A DNA stretch of 64,000 nucleotides from Torymus aiolomorphi (lineage: Eukaryota; Arthropoda; Insecta; Hymenoptera; Torymidae), in assembly GCA_036365515.1 (NCBI GenBank), contig CM070873.1, positions 222,134,876 through 222,198,875 on the forward strand, read 5' to 3'. The position numbers were made by a program, and so were the translations under genes. Under the pieces are notes generated by a model. That model worked only from the letters and a program-made list of their open reading frames with translations, searched no databases and was not told where the DNA came from. Positions 13,631 to 26,400 of the stretch are shown here, piece after piece. Position 1 is the first letter of the stretch. Every line of letters starts with the position of its first letter.

Positions 13631-14300
13631 GCGAGAGAGAGGAGAACCGCCTGCCGGAAGCGAGCAGGTGACTGGTAGTTCCGCTCCATCGAGCTCTGCG
13701 TTCCGCGCCACAGGTCCCGAAGATCAGGAGCTCGCTCGCTAGCTCTCTGCGCGTACGCGATCCGCTGCTGCTGCTGTTGCTGCCTTTTCTTTCTTCACAT
13801 TCTCATACGGCTTATTATCCTCCTCCGCTTCTTCTTCCTCTTTGTTTCTCTCCTGCGCGCACACCTTTATTATTATGATTTTCTTTGTTCTCCCCGTGGG
13901 CCGAGAGCGGCCCGCTCCTCTCGCTTCGTCTTTAAATTTACATAACCTCTGATTTATTCCGGCTACCGGCCGCCGATCCCCGCACCTCGCGGAAATCGAT
14001 GGCCGCCTCAGCGTTGCTGCGCTTCAACATACTCTCTAAGTTGTTGGTTTAGCTGGATGTTGAAATGGGGCGAGTTGCGTGCCCCTCCAGGCCCCGCTCG
14101 CGTTATGTACATGCCGCGGGAGCTGAGCGGCTTAATTCGAGCAAAGTGTTATTATCGCGGAATCTCGCAAGTGCGCGGCTACTGTACTGCTGCTATACTG
14201 CTGTGGCGGCTGTATACGTGTGCCTCGCTGATGTATGTACGCGCGGCTTTTAAATCGTCGATTTTCAGGCTTGTCAAGAGGCCGCGTACAGACTAGTGTC
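13330..14300. other. GC-rich island 9
   Basis: GC-rich block with a TA repeat (13596-13627), CTG repeats at 13764-13780, and CT-rich sequence at 13818-13855. No exon supported. Confidence 0.5.
13596..13627. repeat. (AT)n microsatellite
   Basis: Uninterrupted AT repeat of 16 units inside a GC-rich island. Confidence 0.95.
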
Positions 14301-14930
14301 AGAAGTGGAAAGTCAATAATTCATGATGATAAAACCGTTCTGGACCTAATTGAGCCGATGTTCTTGTTTTTCTTGTTTAGATGCTCGTCTGTTTGTATCG
14401 GGAGGAATGATAATCTGCACTTTGAGTTTCGTTCTTTTTAAAGGAACAATTTTAAAGCCTTATTTTTTAGTAACGGGACTTTAGATTTTTAATTTCATTA
14501 TTAATATTAAAGTTTGCATTATAGTGTGCGTGATGAGTATACAATACTTTTTCAAAGGTATACATTCGAATTCATGAGAAAATGAAAATTAAGTATACCT
14601 ATATTGATTGTTTACATTTTTTATAAACTACATCAAAACAGCAAAGATGCCTCAAGATTAAAATTACATTTTTACTACAAAGATAATATGCATGGTAATA
14701 CGAAAATCGATATTAATTTAATAAGCAGAAAATACTTTTCAATTATAGATGCTTCGATAATGTAAAATTAAGCATTTACTACTCGAATCTTTGTGATAAA
14801 TTCTAAGTTATATGGAATGCCAAACCCTTTACATCAAATTAGTACAACAATAAGATAAAAAAATTACAAACAAACATGAAACGAATGTGATATTTTACGA
14901 ATTAAAATCACACATTGTTACACACTCGGC
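14300..14930. other. AT-rich spacer
   Basis: AT-rich, no gene or element recognised. Confidence 0.4.
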
Positions 14931-15500
14931 AAAGCCGTTTATCATTCTCCTCGACACATGGCTAAATATAATTGCGAAATCCAGCAACGCACATTGCGAA
15001 AGAGGGAGAGAGAGAGAGAGCGGACCAACGAGATGCAGGGAGATAATCCACAATCAAGTCGTCGTTCTTTCATACACACGCGCGCGCGAGTGCTCGCAAC
15101 GGTTTATACAAAGATCGCTGCGAGGCGACTAGTGCCATTACCAACGCGATAATGAAGAAACTTTGCACATGTGCGCCCGGTTCTCTGTATATATATACGC
15201 CGAGCGAAGCAGCAAGCGCGTTTCTGTCCCTTTATAACCGCGCACCTGTGTCCATCGGCGCGGCCGGGAAGCCAATCCCGCGTATAATAGGGTTACTAAG
15301 TAATAGATGTCAGATAACTCCGCCCCGGTAACGCTCGCGATGATGCTGCGCATTTACAACGCCGCCGCCGCCGCAGCCGTCGACGCTCTTTATATTTCTT
15401 TTATGCGGTTTATTAACCAATCGATTACACGGCCTTTTCATATTTCAATTCATTTTTCACGGCGCAGTTGTAAGTGCGCAGTTATGTAGCTTTCTGCCGA
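14930..15500. other. GC-rich island 10
   Basis: GC-rich block with GAGAGAGAGAGAG at about 15005-15020, CGCGCGCG at 15080-15087 and GCC repeats at 15360-15375. No supported exon. Confidence 0.5.
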
Positions 15501-16150
15501 ATCATACATGATATATAGGAGGCATGTGAGAAAAGAGTCGCTGGTCGGTTTAAAATCTATGTGATATAGCCATTGTGTTGTGTATTGTATTGTCATTCGT
15601 AAAACGTACAACAAGAATTATCTATTGTTAGTGCCGTTTGCTAAACAATTATTTTTTCTAAATGCATTATCCGTGGAATTGATTTTTATCTATCTTTATA
15701 ACCAGTAATACTTTTGCGGAGGATTTTTTGCTTCTTGATATAATTCTCTGGAACTATAAATTAAGAATAGTTCTCATTTACCTATATATGTACTAATACA
15801 GTAATCTTACCTACTATAATAGTAGTGAGAGTTGTGTATGATCCGAAACATTCAACGTAATACATTGAACAATCCATTCTTTACTCCCAAAGTATCAAAT
15901 GTCTTCTTTATTATCGTTTAATCCACAAAACCTGGTAATACTGAACTTTTATACATCATCATTTTATTAAAATATGCATATTTTCTAAATTACAAAAATT
16001 TAATTAACTCTCTGCGTAAAATTTCTATTTAAAAAGTAAGAGTAACATTATTAAGCAAGTATCAAACGAATTAGCACGATTATTATTAATGGCACTCTTG
16101 GCAATTACGTAAAATGACTCTCCTATATCCCTATTCTGAGAAGATATCTC
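15500..16150. other. AT-rich spacer
   Basis: AT-rich. Short TATA-type steps only. Confidence 0.4.
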
Positions 16151-17550
16151 ACTCAAATTCACGTTGCAGTAATTGCGCCGGAGCAATATAGCTCGCGCGC
16201 ACAATGCAATAATGCACCGCGCGCGCACGCGCGAGCTGCATCCGAGTAAATAAAGAAAAATGTATTATACCCATCACCGTTTTTATTGCCGCCCCGGTTA
16301 TATCGGCAATCTATTATCGATGCATCACATAAATAAAGCCGTTTTATTGCCGTGTATAACCCTTCTGCCCCTTCGTTGCTCGCCCGCGCGCTCCACTCCC
16401 GTACACGACTGCGCTCGCGCGCGCGCAGCCAAAATTCTTTCCGCGATTCCCGCAAAAATTCGCAAAGAGAGACAGACAATCCGCAAGCGAGCGCGCGCGC
16501 GCCGCGTCGTCGGCCCTTGCGAAATGTCATCGGGTGACGCAAGGCGCCGAGCGAGGGAGGGAGAAAGAGCCTCTGCGAGACAAAAATAATAACATCGTGC
16601 AACGCATATCATCGGGCGCGCGCGCGCGCGTGATTTCCCACGACGCGGACCAGACATCACTCGCACGAGCATGCACCGCAACATTAAAGCTCTCTCCGTC
16701 TCTTTCTTTCGCCGTATAGCTCGAGTCTTTCTCTGCGATCGATAATTGAGCCGAACTGCGGAGAAGGGGGAGAGAGAGAGGGCCCACTCGTTAATTCCCG
16801 AATTATGCGCACGGCGACTGTGACGTGACGTGGCATTATACGCGGCGACGGCGACTCGTATCGCGAACGAGTGATTTGCATCAAATTGATCGCGGGCCCT
16901 ACTAAGTCAACAAACGAGCGCTGCTTTCCGTGTGTATTCCTCGTACGTTTTCTCTTTCTCTCTATCTCTCTTTTCTCCTGCAGCGATTTATCGCCAGCGT
17001 CCCTCCTTATTTCACATCCAGCTCATCTGACTCCTACGCGGTTGCGCAAGGAACGCCCGCGCGAGGTGCACACAGCTCGTATGCAGGCAACGATTTGCCG
17101 TCTACCTTTCTACCGCGAAACTGCAAAAGATGATTGATGTGGGAGCGGTTTCGGGGGCTCCGGCATTGTTGCAGTCAAATCTCCCTCTCTCTCTCCTGTG
17201 CAGCGGCTTTTTGCACTGCGCGCTTGCGCCAGCGTGTATAGCAGGCGAGTGCACGGCGCGAATGGAACGCGAACGATGACAAAAGACCTGACGATTTGAT
17301 TAAGATTCGCCCGTGCGCGCGCGCGTTACTTTGCACGAGAGTCACGAGGGAATGGGAGTTAGGTCTTTATTTGTCGTCTATTACGCGACGAGGCTCACGT
17401 TCTTTCGGCTGCTTTTCTGCGCGCTCGAGTTTTCCCGGTTTCTTCTTGCTACCTGTATACCCAAGCTCCGCGATGTCGCTTTCGGTACGTCTGCGCATAA
17501 ATTGTTAATCACGTCGTGGCTGGGTTTTGTTCTATCGAAACAGCCGAATA
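16150..17550. other. GC-rich island 11
   Basis: CpG-dense island with many CGCGCGCG runs (about 16194-16230, 16416-16427, 16490-16502, 16616-16630, 17314-17324). Overlapping frames on both strands (for example 16159-16602 minus and 16260-16589 plus) are Arg/Ala-rich and arise from the CG repeats. Confidence 0.5.
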
Positions 17551-20080
17551 CGTGTGTAATTGTTATGATTGGAAATATGTAAACGAAGAATTTGCAATCA
17601 AATTTCGTTTTATGTAGACACGTTACAAATAGTATATAAATACAATTTTATATATTTTTTTAAAGCCAATAAATTATAGGAAATTACTTTTTACTTTATT
17701 TTTACTACATTTTTACTACATTTTTTACTTTATTTTCTTGATATTGAAAATTTTATAATTAAGGTATTAAAAGGTATAAAAAGTTAAATTACGTTTTGCC
17801 AAGATTCAAAAAATTACGATTTGTTATTAGTGTTTTTCTTCTACACGGAAAAAAAGAATTCGGAACTAGTACTTTTTAAGGGTCACTTTATCCCTTTTTC
17901 CCCCACTGGTATAGTGATCGTATAACCCACTGACCTTTGTGCACGTCTTAGCATTTAAGCGGAAGCTCGTTAAGCACGATTCAGCTACAACGTATTATTT
18001 TCTACGATCGTTTGGTTTCGTTTGCGATATTATTCTCTTCGCGAGTAGGTATCTTACGAGCATGAAATATTGCTAATGTTTTCAAACTACCTTACAGGCT
18101 TTTTAGTAAATTTCACGAAAATAGCTCGTGTGTGGCAACATTTTAAATCTTTTGAATTTAAAAATATTAAAATGTTTAGTTGATGTAATAATATTGAGTA
18201 TAATATAACATGTATGTTCTTTGTTGAATCATTAATATAAATATATTTTAAAGCATATAATTTTAATATTTAAATTTGAATATGATGATAGCTTTTAAAA
18301 AAATTTATAAATTATTTTATTTTACAATTTAATATAATGGATAATTATATTGAGAGTAATGTATTATTTTCAGTATAAATTCTAATATTAATATGTTATA
18401 AAATATATTGTTATTAATCGCAATATTTTATAAATCAGTAGATACTAAATTAGCAATAAGAAAAATAACATCAAAACTTTCGACCAAATAAATATTTCCA
18501 TAGGTTATTTTTGTGCGTGTATACCTTTCTTCATTCTATAATATTATATTTTAATTCATATGAATAAAGTATGCATTTTATGATGATTGATCCAGACCAT
18601 GCAAACTCTTCTTTCAACGAATTAAGTACGAAAGTTGTGGAATTGTAATATGATATCGATTCTTTTATGTAATCCATACACGCCTCAATTAATGCTATTT
18701 GATTTTAAAATTTATTATAAAAAGAACAATAAAATACAAATACCTGATGTAGATGCAGGAAAGTTGACAAATATGTTTGTGGCTTCCAGGAATAACCACT
18801 TATCTCCACTTTTCATTATTTCGAGTAAATCGAGTTTTTATAGTTTTGCATCGGTGTTTTAAATCAAAACAAATAAGATTGAAAGCAACACTGCATCTAT
18901 GAATACTAATGAATACTAATTTAAATAACATATTTTTTACCTTAGTATAAACTAGACCAAATAGCGTTCATGTCTTAGAAAACGACTTTCACTTATGTGG
19001 TTATTCCAGAAATAAATGAAAATTTCAGTGGAGTTATGCGGGTTTCCGGTCTCAATGGCAATTATATATTGTTTTTTCGGCAACTATACATGATACATAT
19101 GAACTATCGCTCACGGGAGCCTGCAGGGGCAAATGTGTGTACTCTCTCTCTCTCTCCAATACAGCTACCTTGCTATGGGCACACTTATAAGAATAAGGAA
19201 CCTCTCTTATTGGAAAAGTAGAGTTTTTTCTTGTGTTGATTCAAGATAACGAGTGTACTTTCGTAATTTCTGTCACGATTGCATAATAGAGGACTGTTCG
19301 AAGATAAGAAATAAAGCGTAAAACCTATTTTGAAAAACACGTCACTTACGCGGTTTTTTCGGGAAGCCACAGATGAATATGGACAGTTATATTTTTGGCT
19401 ATGCCTGATCCGTGGCCTAGAATTTATAGTCTAGATTCTCTTATAAAATTAAGCTAAATACTAAATATAAGAATAAGAATAGAGATTTTTTGTTATAGCC
19501 TATAAATTGTTTTATAAGAAAAAATATTTACCTAGAACAAACAAAAAATTACACATCTAATACTTCATTTTTTAGAGTTCAAGTAGACTTCTTTAGACAA
19601 TAACAGCCCCTTCTATTGAGCACATAAAGAATAGGCATCGATGTCTTATTGTACATGAAAATTGTGCTATTCTTGAAGAAGAAATTGTATACTACCATAG
19701 CGATTACTATATTTGTACGAGCTTGTGGAATTAAATGTGGATGTTACATGTCTTGTCTCAATTCCAAAGTTCACGTATATTTTATCATTAGATACTGGGG
19801 TATTTAATTTATGTTTTTAAAGACTTTTTGCATTATCAAAAGGGGTAAGATGACTGTCGATATACAAAAAGATAATATTCAAAATAGGGGACAAGATATT
19901 GTGAAGAGTGTCCGGAAGCAAGATGATGATTTTTTAATGTTCATTTGCATCCAGTACTTTTTATCTAATCATAACTAAGTTACTTAATACCAAACCCTTC
20001 GAAATTCTTCAGCCGATAATTCAATTTGACTCACAAACTCGCCTACCGCATCAAATACAGCCCATTCCATTGTTATATAA
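17550..20080. other. Long AT-rich spacer
   Basis: About 2.5 kb of AT-rich DNA. A short T-rich tandem-like stretch at 17690-17750 repeats a TTTTTACTACAT unit, and GAATACTAAT is duplicated at 18900-18920. Small frames (18635-18862, 18997-19221) have no recognisable features. Confidence 0.45.
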
Positions 20081-21080
20081 ATACGCGCATCAATTTTGTA
20101 AACGACGAAGAGGGAGTTTCGAAGAAGTCAATTTCCTAATCAGAACAGATTATCCCCGGCAATGCGGAAAGACATTATCCAGCGATCTGTATACGCACTC
20201 GGCAATTTGCTGAATTACTCCGGCCAGTATATAGGAAGCATCTTGACGCGTGTGTACGCACTCACGCTCATCGATTTGTTATTTTATGGATACAGCACGG
20301 CTGCGGGATGAATAAATCACGAGTACTCGGTACTGAACCAGGCGCGCGCGGGAGATAGCCGACCCTACGCAACGCCGGCCGTTACCACTTCCAGACCACG
20401 AGCGCGGGGGAGGGGGGGGGGGGGGGTACAAGGAAGACGTGAAATTACTATACGGTGTGCCGAAGGAAAGAAGTCGAAACGGATATACCCCGCGCGTTCT
20501 TGCGCGCCAGCCCATTCTCTTATTATACTTATATATATTTGTTCTGCGTAATATCTCGGTGCGCGTGGAATACATCAGGTTGGACCGACGATGATCTTTG
20601 TTTCTTGTTTCCGGGGATAGGGTATACGATTCGGCGAACGCATCGCCGTGGCCCGCTATACGCCCACTTTATAACGAAGCCGCTTCATCGCGTTTCCTCC
20701 TTTCCTCGAGTTCGAGTAGGAGAAGGAGGAGGAGGAGATCATTCGATTTTTGCCGGGTACCGAGGGAGAAAGGACGAGGGTGGCTATACTTTAATTAATT
20801 TAATTATTGAGCGCGGGAAGTCAACTCGCGCTCTTTCTCCGCTTCTCTATATACCAACCAGTGGTTTTTCGGCGATGAAGACAGTCGGAGGAGGAAGAAT
20901 GGCCGGTGCGAATTTTTCTCATTGACCCAAGTTTGTTTTAGGTTGGGTTTCATTACGGGTATTTCTCGTTGCTTCCCCTGCTTTCTGTTTACCAAGGAAT
21001 GAAGCGCGCGTAAGGTGTATAATTAGTATATTTGGTCCTTCGATTCGCGCAGCGTTTTGTTCTCTTGTCCTTTTACTTTT
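20080..21080. other. GC-rich island 12 with G15 run
   Basis: GC-rich block with a G5-A-G15 run at 20406-20426 and GGA repeats near 20720-20738. TATATAAATACGCG at 20075-20088 resembles a TATA box. The frame 20455-20925 plus (156 codons) is compositionally biased and overlapped by other frames, so I do not call it a gene. Confidence 0.5.
20406..20426 (+). repeat. Poly-G run
   Basis: Five G, one A, then fifteen G. The tract could form a G-quadruplex and is also prone to sequencing or assembly length error. Confidence 0.85.
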
Positions 21081-21460
21081 AAAAATTGCAGGTATTTGAG
21101 CCTACATTACCGGTGAATTTAATTCGCTGCGAAGCTGATAAAGTTCTTAAACAACTGTACAGCTCGTGTTTGCTGAGAATCGTAAGGGATTTTCAGAATT
21201 GACTTTTTTGCCATCAATATACTTTGAAAATAAAAAAACTTTTTTGAAACCGTAACTCTGTACATATTGTTATTATCAAATTTATAAAAACTATAAATTT
21301 ATAAAATATAAATTTATAAAAAATTTATAAAAACACTAACAACAAACTTTTCATCACGCTCAGCGTGTATAGGTATAAACTACGGTCGAAAAATTCAACA
21401 TAACAACTGTGATGTAATGAACACAACGTGGAAAGCGAATTCTTTGATAAAAATATCGAG
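21080..21460. other. AT-rich spacer with small tandem repeat
   Basis: AT-rich; at 21280-21335 an AAATTTATAAAA-type unit recurs about four times in imperfect tandem. Confidence 0.45.
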
Positions 21461-21926
21461 CAAACGACTCTTTCAATCGACGCGTATATACACACTCGAA
21501 GAGCCAGTATACCGCGCGCACACATACTATACCAGATACTTTCTTCACCCTTACTCGGGCGCGTATCTCTCTCGCATCTTTCAGAGGCTGCCCGAGCTAC
21601 AAGCGGCGGGAAAATAAAAGCAGCGGGGACGCGGGTGTGCGGCGAACAAGTCCAAAAGTATAATGAAGAGTAAGGCAGTAGCGGTACGAAATGAAGTTGT
21701 TTCCTAAGTGCTCGGCGCTAGGAGGAGACGTGCGCTCATCTCGCTCGTATACGTGTATATATACATGCAGTCGGCAAAAGAGAGGATGAGAGCGAGCAGA
21801 GAGACGCGAACGCAGAGCATCCCTTCGTTTACTAATTCCCGCTGCGTAGCGAGATAAAGCTAGAGCGGCGGTCGTGTAACGAGCGACGCGCCGAGGACTT
21901 AAAAAGGAAACGAGGATAGGATAAAA

Positions 21927-21933
<7 letters not shown>

Positions 21934-21966
<33 letters not shown>
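21934..21966. repeat. (CT)n microsatellite
   Basis: Sixteen CT units at the start of the purine/pyrimidine-skewed island. Confidence 0.9.
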
Positions 21967-21969
<3 letters not shown>

Positions 21970-22166
21970 CTCTGAGAGCAGAGGAGGAGATGACAAGTCG
22001 TCGGAGGGAAAGGAGGTCCATCTCTCTAGCGTTAACCCCTCTGCCTACCAATTGCTACGCTAGACCCATCAGAGCCTCCCCCCACGAGCAGCGGTCCTTT
22101 TTCGCCCCCTCTCACAGCGGCGGCGGCGGCGGTAACGGCGGCCGGGCTGGAGAGTCTGAAAAAGAG

Positions 22167-22183
22167 TATTTAAAGTGACGTCA
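22167..22183. promoter_or_regulatory. CRE next to a TATTTAAA box
   Basis: TATTTAAA (22167-22174) is followed one base later by the perfect palindrome TGACGTCA (22176-22183), the consensus cAMP-response element bound by CREB/ATF-type bZIP factors. Both lie in a CpG-rich island. No clear initiator sits at the usual 25-30 bp on either strand, so promoter function is an inference. Confidence 0.35.
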
Positions 22184-23059
22184 CGGGAAGACGAAAGGGA
22201 AGCGAGCGCGCGGAGGCGAACGAGGCGCGAGCGAGACGGAGGGAGTAAGTAGGAAAGGAGAGATGCTTTAAGACGCTCAATATAAATACTCGCCAAGAGG
22301 GATGGGGGGAGCTTGCGGGGAAAGCGCGCGAGAGAGAGAGAGAGAGAAGGAAAAAGGGTTGCTTCCCTTCGCGCCGAGGTTCTCTGGCCGCGCCACCCCC
22401 CGAAAGGGGAGAAAGAGAAATAGAAGAAGACAAAGAGGAGTGGAGAAGAAAATCGAAGGAAGAAGAAGGAAGAGCGAACGAGCGAGGCGAGGCTATATGA
22501 AGCAGCGACGCGAGGAGGGAGAGAGGGTGGGAGGGAGGCGACGGCGGCGGCGGAGCCTGGAAAACTCACCCCTTTTCTTGCTTACCCTCGCTCGCTGTTT
22601 AATTGCATCTTACTTTCGAATTTTCCGCGTGGTGCTATCGATCGAGACACGCGAGCACACGGGCGCGAGGAGAGAGAGAGAGAGAGAGAGAGGGCGAAAA
22701 AGACGGCTGCCGGCGAGTGGTAGGGGGCCTTCGTTTGCGTCTTATCTCTGACGGCACCGGTGAACTCGCTCGCCCTCCCTCTACCACCCTTACGCTCTTC
22801 TTCTCCCTTTTTCCTCCTCTATCTCGCTCTTTCTCTATCTCTCTCCCTCTTTCCTCGCACTCGTTCTCTATACACATGGCGGTATATGTGTGTGTGGGTG
22901 TGTAAATGTGCGCGTCCCTCGGCGAATACCCGGCAAACACGCGCGCGTACGGACTATTTAAAACTACGCACGGCGCTCTGCTGTGCACGCGCGAGCTAAA
23001 AGTTTCTCGCTCGCGTTCAATTTAATGGCTTTGTAACGCTCAGGGGTTATATCCGATCA

Positions 23060-23780
23060 AGCGCCTTTTTGGATTTTCTACGGCGGCAAAGAACTGCTAA
23101 TGAGCTTAGATTGTGTAGAGTGATTTGCATTTGTGGATTTTTTCATGCGTGAAATCAACACATCAGAATTTATGACGAAAATGTCTATTGTACATAATTT
23201 GAGGTAAAAAAAGAAGTATTTTCAAGCGCGTGTTGCTATATTACATAATATGGTAATGAGTTTTATAGTATAAGTATTAGTTTAAACAAATATGGGTACG
23301 ATAATCTATAACGCAGTATTTTGCGCTTGAACAAAATAAACTAACATGCATTTTTGAGCGTGAATATTCATCACCAAACATGATGGCATGATACACAAGA
23401 AAATTATCAATTAGGTTTTTTCATGTTCTAAATAAAAAATTTTCCAAGCTTATGACAATGCGAGAAATATTTGTTAACGTTGAGTAATCTCCGTTAAAAA
23501 CATTATTTGTAATCTGTCTGCAACCATCATGAAAATATTGTCGCAGAACTTAAAAAAATGTGAATATAAGATTACAAAGTATTACATGGAATATTACGGA
23601 ATATGCAATAATGCGCTAATAGTTTTATTACGAAAAGTGAATGCTAATTCATCTCCAGGCATTAAAATGAAAATGAGAAATCAAATTTAATAATTTAAAG
23701 TGCCAGTTGGCGTTAAAAAAGCGAATTTACACATCGTCGCGTTTAATTTAAAAAGCAAAAGACTGCACACGCGGCTCTTT
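23060..23780. other. AT-rich spacer
   Basis: AT-rich, no gene or element recognised. Confidence 0.4.
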
Positions 23781-24500
23781 TTAAAAAATTAACGCGGCAA
23801 CGTAAAAACTTTTACTGCGTAAGGAGGCGAAAAAGGAAAGCTTGGGCACGGGGGTGAAAGGGAAAAAGCTAGGCGCAGAGCGAGGGAGAGAGAGAGACGT
23901 ACGCGAGAGAAAGATGCGAGTGTGCGCGCGCGCGCCCTCGAGGTAAGGAGGGAATTAGGGAGGCCAAGGGAGAAGGAAAATGAGCGCGGAGCGAGCGAGA
24001 GAGAAAACGAGTATACGGAGCCAGGGCCGACTTAACCAATTTCAAGAGGCACGTACGACGCGAATCCCATGAGCGAGTATATAGGAGCGGGAGCGAGAGA
24101 GGGTGTGTAGGTAGAAGACGCAGGGGGCGGCGGTGAGAGGAAAGAGAGAGAGGAGAGCCGTATACATGGGAGTAGAAGCGAGCGCGCGTGGGATGGCACG
24201 GAGGATGTGTTTGTTTTTCCGCGCTTTGCTACGCTCGGGCGCGCCGAGACTCTTTATACGGTCGGGGGATATTAAGGAGGGAAAACGCGAAATCGAGCTG
24301 ATCTTATTCCGAGTCCCGCGTACATTCTCGTTCGCGCGCAAGCGCACGCAAGCGCACGCGAGTGCGCCCCGGCGCAAATAAACCTCGGCCTCTTTCTGAT
24401 TTCGATGCAAATTGCAGAGGCTCTGCGATTCTTCTTTATTTCAAAATTAACGGGGGATTAGCAGCTCGTTAGCAAACATCTTGCATGTGAATGGAATAAA
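23780..24500. other. GC-rich island 14
   Basis: GC- and purine-rich island with GAGAGAGA at 23883-23895, CGCGCGCGCG at 23926-23936, and a short AAGCGCACGC tandem near 24340-24360. No supported exon. Confidence 0.5.
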
Positions 24501-25400
24501 ATCAAATCAGGTGTAACGAACGGAAGGTAGATTGCGCGATGATTTTTATTTTAAGTCAATAAAGAGATCAGGGTGTTGATTTAGTCCGCGATAAGCATTA
24601 TAGATGAACCGCAATTTAATAAGGCACTACTTTATTAAAATCTTTTATGAAACCTATATCAGTTGTGGTCCAATTATAAATGATATACAATAAATTAAAA
24701 TATTTTAATTTGTAATTGTTATTTCATCATGCTTTATCAAGGTGATTGTCATATATTAATGTACTTAATGCTCTACGTTAAATATTCTTGCATAATTAAG
24801 AAGAACTATACAATTGCAAATAGCAATATAATGAAATTAAGTAATTTGAAACATAAAGAGTAACATTACTATTTAGAATCATGAATAAACAGACATGAAT
24901 TTAATACGTGTCAATATATTAAAAGTATATTATTAATTATAAAATTGTGCAAATTATCTCAAAAAATACTCATTAACATTATTATAATATAAAATTGAAT
25001 AAATAACTTATTGTAGATAGATAAGTCTGGAGTTAAATAAAATACAGACACTTATGAATATTCAGACACCGCACACCTTCTTATAAATGCAACATTGTGT
25101 ATTTGTTAATTAAGTAAATACCTTTAGGATGGTATATATAATTGTAACGATCAATGTATAACGTAGAACAGTTAATCTGTTAACTACTACTAATTAAGAA
25201 GAAGTGATTTAAATATGTTATAAGAATTATAGAAACGTTGTAACTGTATATATAGCAACCTGATGAATTAAAAATATATTATTATACAAACCAAACAAAT
25301 CAAATGATCCAACAAAGGTCTAATGATTTTCTCGTCTTGGCAACTGTCGAAAATCCAACAGCGCTACATCTAATGTTGTAACTTTACAAATTAGCAAAAA
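24500..25400. other. AT-rich spacer
   Basis: Strongly AT-rich, no gene or element recognised. Confidence 0.4.
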
Positions 25401-25880
25401 TCGCGACAATAGCGAGACTGTTTTTTCATGCGCGCTCATCGTGTCGGCTGCGCGAGCGCTCTCGTCTAGTTATTGTCATTTCGGCCGCCCGGCCCATTGT
25501 TTTAACGGCTCGATAAACCAACTTTCGCGGATCCGCGGGTCCGGGTTCTCTCTTGATAACGCACTCGTATGGCTGGGCAGGGACAAAGGGCCCCGGGGGT
25601 CGGCATTTTTTCACAATGCTCTCCTTAGACTTTAAGATCCCGAGATTTTAGCGCTGAATGTTTTTTAAGTAGCGCAACGCGCGCGCCCTGCTTCCCCTTA
25701 AAAGAAGCGTCTTCGCTTAATTTCTGTCCGCATTTTTCTCTTCGGACGGCTAGAAATGTTTATTCGAACATTAAAAGTCGCCGACGGGGCTTTGTTTCGC
25801 CGGGGCTTATTTTTACTATCTTGGCTAAAAGGAGCGGAGAGGCTAATCCGCAACTTTTAATGCAAATTTTACTATTGTAA
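25400..25880. other. GC-rich island 15
   Basis: Short island; two 62-64 codon frames overlap on opposite strands at 25426-25635 with no recognisable similarity. Confidence 0.45.
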
Positions 25881-26400
25881 GATTATGTCAATCATGCAGA
25901 TTTAAAAGAAATAAACATTTAATTGGACTCGTGATTGTTTATTCGCGAAGTAACAGAGAACCATGAAATCTTAATTAGACTGCCATGGAATCATATAAGT
26001 TATTTTTATTACTGGAAAATTTTTCAAGTCCCTTTAAAATTGTACATTTTACACTATCATGTAAAGCAAGTTATTCCACGATATGGTAGACGAATATAAA
26101 ACTTGTAAAGTTATGAGTCTAGACATTCGTTTATATATTTTTATAAGTGCAAGTGTTGGTAATCATTTGAAAAAACAATCAGACACATCCACAGAGTACA
26201 ATATTACATATGCAAGAGACAACCGAGATGTACGTAATTGATAAATGTACAACGTCCATATAGCTCGCAGTGCATCAGCACACTATTGAAAAATCTTTTG
26301 AAACCTGATTAGCCGAGAAATGAATTTCACACACCCCTTGAAACGTTTTCGCTATAAATATTGGAGAAGCCGGTTAAGCGTAAAAATAAAGTTCGAAAGA
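25880..26400. other. AT-rich spacer
   Basis: AT-rich, nothing recognised. Confidence 0.4.

Larger units (their letters stand above)
21460..23060. other. GC-rich island 13
   Basis: One of the longest and most GC-rich islands. It holds a CT repeat (21934-21966), CGG repeats (22120-22145), a CRE and TATTTAAA pair (22167-22183), a TATAAATA box near 22281, a nearly pure purine tract at about 22402-22490, and GA repeats (22330-22347, 22669-22692). Open frames up to 166 codons lie on both strands and are low complexity. It could be a promoter or CpG-rich first-exon region, but no coding exon is visible. Confidence 0.5.
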
